From an uncultured Ruminococcus sp. (GTDB lineage: Bacteria; Bacillota_A; Clostridia; Oscillospirales; Ruminococcaceae), in the NCBI GenBank assembly GCA_937880065.1, contig CALFMA010000086.1:1-6568 (forward strand): 6,568 bases of DNA, given 5' to 3'. The first letter of the stretch is position 1. Every line of letters starts with the position of its first letter. Both the position numbers and the translations under genes were made by a program. The notes under the pieces were generated by a model. That model saw nothing but the letters and a program-made list of their open reading frames with translations. It had not been told where the DNA came from and made no database searches. This document shows positions 5,963 through 6,568 of the stretch, piece by piece.

Positions 5963-6011
5963 AAAAAGCCGTAAGCTTTTTGGGACAGCAGTTTTTTCTG
6001 CTGTCCCTTTT
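5963..6011 (+). terminator. Strong intrinsic terminator of the membrane-protein operon
   Basis: GGGACAGCAG (5982-5991) pairs perfectly with CTGCTGTCCC (5998-6007) across a TTTTTT loop, and TTTTGTTTG follows. A smaller hairpin, AAAAAGC/GCTTTTT (5963-5981), sits directly before it, right after the stop codon of paralogue 2. The tail is T-rich only on the plus strand, so it serves rightward transcription. Confidence 0.9.
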
Positions 6012-6154
6012 GTTTGTTGAAACATAGCAATAGGACGATGCAGGAATTATCCCCTATGGATTGGCTATATTACGCCATTTTCATATGAAATTAAGTTTTT
6101 CAGCAAATCATTGCAACAGCTTTTGATTAAATAAAAAAAATATCTCCAAACCTA
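6012..6154. other. Intergenic gap with no gene found
   Basis: Between the operon terminator and the tRNA promoter I see no open frame with a ribosome binding site on either strand. The only small structure is a 12-bp palindrome, TTTCATATGAAA (6079-6090). The last 20 bases are A-rich and probably belong to the tRNA promoter. Confidence 0.5.
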
Positions 6155-6183
6155 TTGACAAACCCGACTTTTTACTGTATAAT
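6155..6183 (+). promoter_or_regulatory. Consensus promoter of tRNA-Leu
   Basis: TTGACA (6155-6160), 17 nt, TATAAT (6178-6183), a perfect match. The predicted start is near 6190, 8 nt before the mature tRNA end. The upstream side (6136-6150) is A/T-rich and could act as an UP element. Confidence 0.9.
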
Positions 6184-6197
6184 ATTATATGTACTTT

Positions 6198-6282
6198 GCG
6201 AGTGTGCTGGAATAGGCAGACAGGCACGTTTGAGGGGCGTGTGTCGAAGGACGTATGGGTTCAAGTCCCATTACTCGCACCA
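6198..6282 (+). tRNA. tRNA-Leu(GAG)
   Basis: 85-nt class II tRNA. Acceptor stem GCGAGTG pairs with TACTCGC (one G-U), the discriminator is A, and CCA is encoded (6280-6282). The D stem is CTG/CAG. The anticodon stem is CACGT/GCGTG (6225-6229 and 6237-6241) with loop TTGAGGG, so the anticodon is GAG (6232-6234), reading CUU/CUC. The long variable arm (GTC-GAAG-GAC) is typical of leucine tRNA, and the T arm is ATGGG-TTCAAGT-CCCAT. The gene is a single transcription unit with its own promoter and terminator. Confidence 0.96.
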
Positions 6283-6312
6283 AATCTCTACCATTTCGGT
6301 AGAGATTTTTTT
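6282..6312 (+). terminator. Intrinsic terminator of tRNA-Leu
   Basis: AAATCTCTACC (6282-6292) pairs perfectly with GGTAGAGATTT (6298-6308) around a 5-nt loop and runs into seven T residues (6306-6312). The stem begins at the last base of the tRNA CCA. Confidence 0.92.
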
Positions 6313-6335
6313 ATGCCAATTAATATAACCCTTTT

Positions 6336-6372
6336 CCCCATAGCTCAGGCTGTGGGGATTTTTTATCCCCAC
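6336..6372 (+). terminator. Second terminator-like element with two competing hairpins
   Basis: CCCCATAGC (6336-6344) pairs with GCTGTGGGG (6349-6357), with one U-G pair that exists only in plus-strand RNA, followed by ATTTTTT. This is a good rightward terminator 24 nt after the one for the tRNA. A second hairpin, GTGGGGAT (6352-6359) with ATCCCCAC (6365-6372), uses the same central bases and excludes the first. No gene lies between the two terminators, so it is either a backup or the 3' end of something short. Confidence 0.6.
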
Positions 6373-6401
6373 TAATACCAATTCCTCATTTATACATACG
6401 C

Positions 6402-6434
6402 AAAAAACGCACCCTCCCATTGGGAAGGTGCGTT
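6402..6434 (-). terminator. Intrinsic terminator of the right-edge minus-strand gene
   Basis: On the minus strand AACGCACCTTCCC (6422-6434) pairs with GGGAGGGTGCGTT (6406-6418) around AAT, giving 13 bp. The internal U-G pair forms only in minus-strand RNA. Six T residues follow (6402-6407). It lies 36 nt after the stop codon of the gene entering from the right. Confidence 0.88.
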
Positions 6435-6470
6435 ATTTATATCGTTACAGCATAAATTGTAATTTTAAAA

Positions 6471-6568
6471 TTACTTTACAGCAGCATCATACTCGTCAGC
6501 TGTCATTGGGAAGTCAGTATTCTTGATAAGACCAGCGTCGCATGCCTGGATAGCAAGACCGTCAGCAA
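6471..6568 (-). CDS. C-terminal fragment of an unrecognised protein (truncated by window edge)
   Basis: The last 31 codons of a minus-strand gene are present, ending KNTDFPMTADEYDAAVK and a TAA stop. The upstream residues read ADGLAIQACDAGLI. The short piece is soluble and acidic. It uses codons such as GAC, GGT, ATC and CTT, similar to the xylanase gene. That choice and the adjacent strong terminator make this a real gene end. I do not recognise the family from 31 residues. The stop codon lies inside a 16-bp palindrome (6459-6474). Confidence 0.75.
   Translation of the reverse strand, partial: ADGLAIQACDAGLIKNTDFPMTADEYDAAVK

Noticed and set aside
5648..6025. Minus-strand open frame across the end of paralogue 2
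   Set aside because: It starts beyond the operon terminator, runs through both hairpins and overlaps a well-supported gene; no ribosome binding site or family motif was seen.

Overview
The window looks like a stretch of a fibre-degrading Ruminococcus-type Clostridia chromosome. The reasons are a secreted GH11 xylanase of rumen type, strong AGGAGG ribosome binding sites, GTG and TTG starts, AT-rich spacers with near-consensus sigma-A promoters, and a BofA-like sporulation-family protein. The genus is an inference.

Layout. (1) Bases 1-612, minus strand: the N-terminal 204 codons of a GH11 endo-xylanase that runs off the left edge. It has its own promoter (817-845) and a leader of about 200 nt that can form several hairpins. 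(2) Bases 934-4090, minus strand: six genes read right to left. These are three small proteins of unknown function (82, 123 and 71 aa), a BofA-family membrane protein, pyrimidine-nucleoside phosphorylase, and a double zinc-ribbon protein. The first four are tightly packed, with gaps of 8 and 11 nt and an ATGA overlap. The last two have their own promoters. No strong terminator separates them, so read-through down to the tandem terminator at 934-1000 is plausible. (3) Bases 4104-6011, plus strand: a divergent operon with a perfect TTGACA-17-TATAAT promoter. It encodes a YfcE/MJ0936-type metallophosphoesterase and two tandem, ATGA-overlapping paralogous four-helix membrane proteins, and it ends at a strong terminator. 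(4) Bases 6155-6312, plus strand: a stand-alone tRNA-Leu(GAG) gene with promoter and terminator, followed by a second terminator-like hairpin. (5) Bases 6402-6568, minus strand: the last 31 codons of an unrecognised gene and its terminator.

How the parts relate. The xylanase acts outside the cell on plant xylan. The phosphorylase salvages pyrimidine nucleosides. The BofA-like protein with three co-oriented small genes is the part with the least-explained biology, together with the tandem membrane pair sharing a G[FY]P[HY]FNE motif. I see no mobile element, CRISPR array, rRNA or recognisable phage gene.
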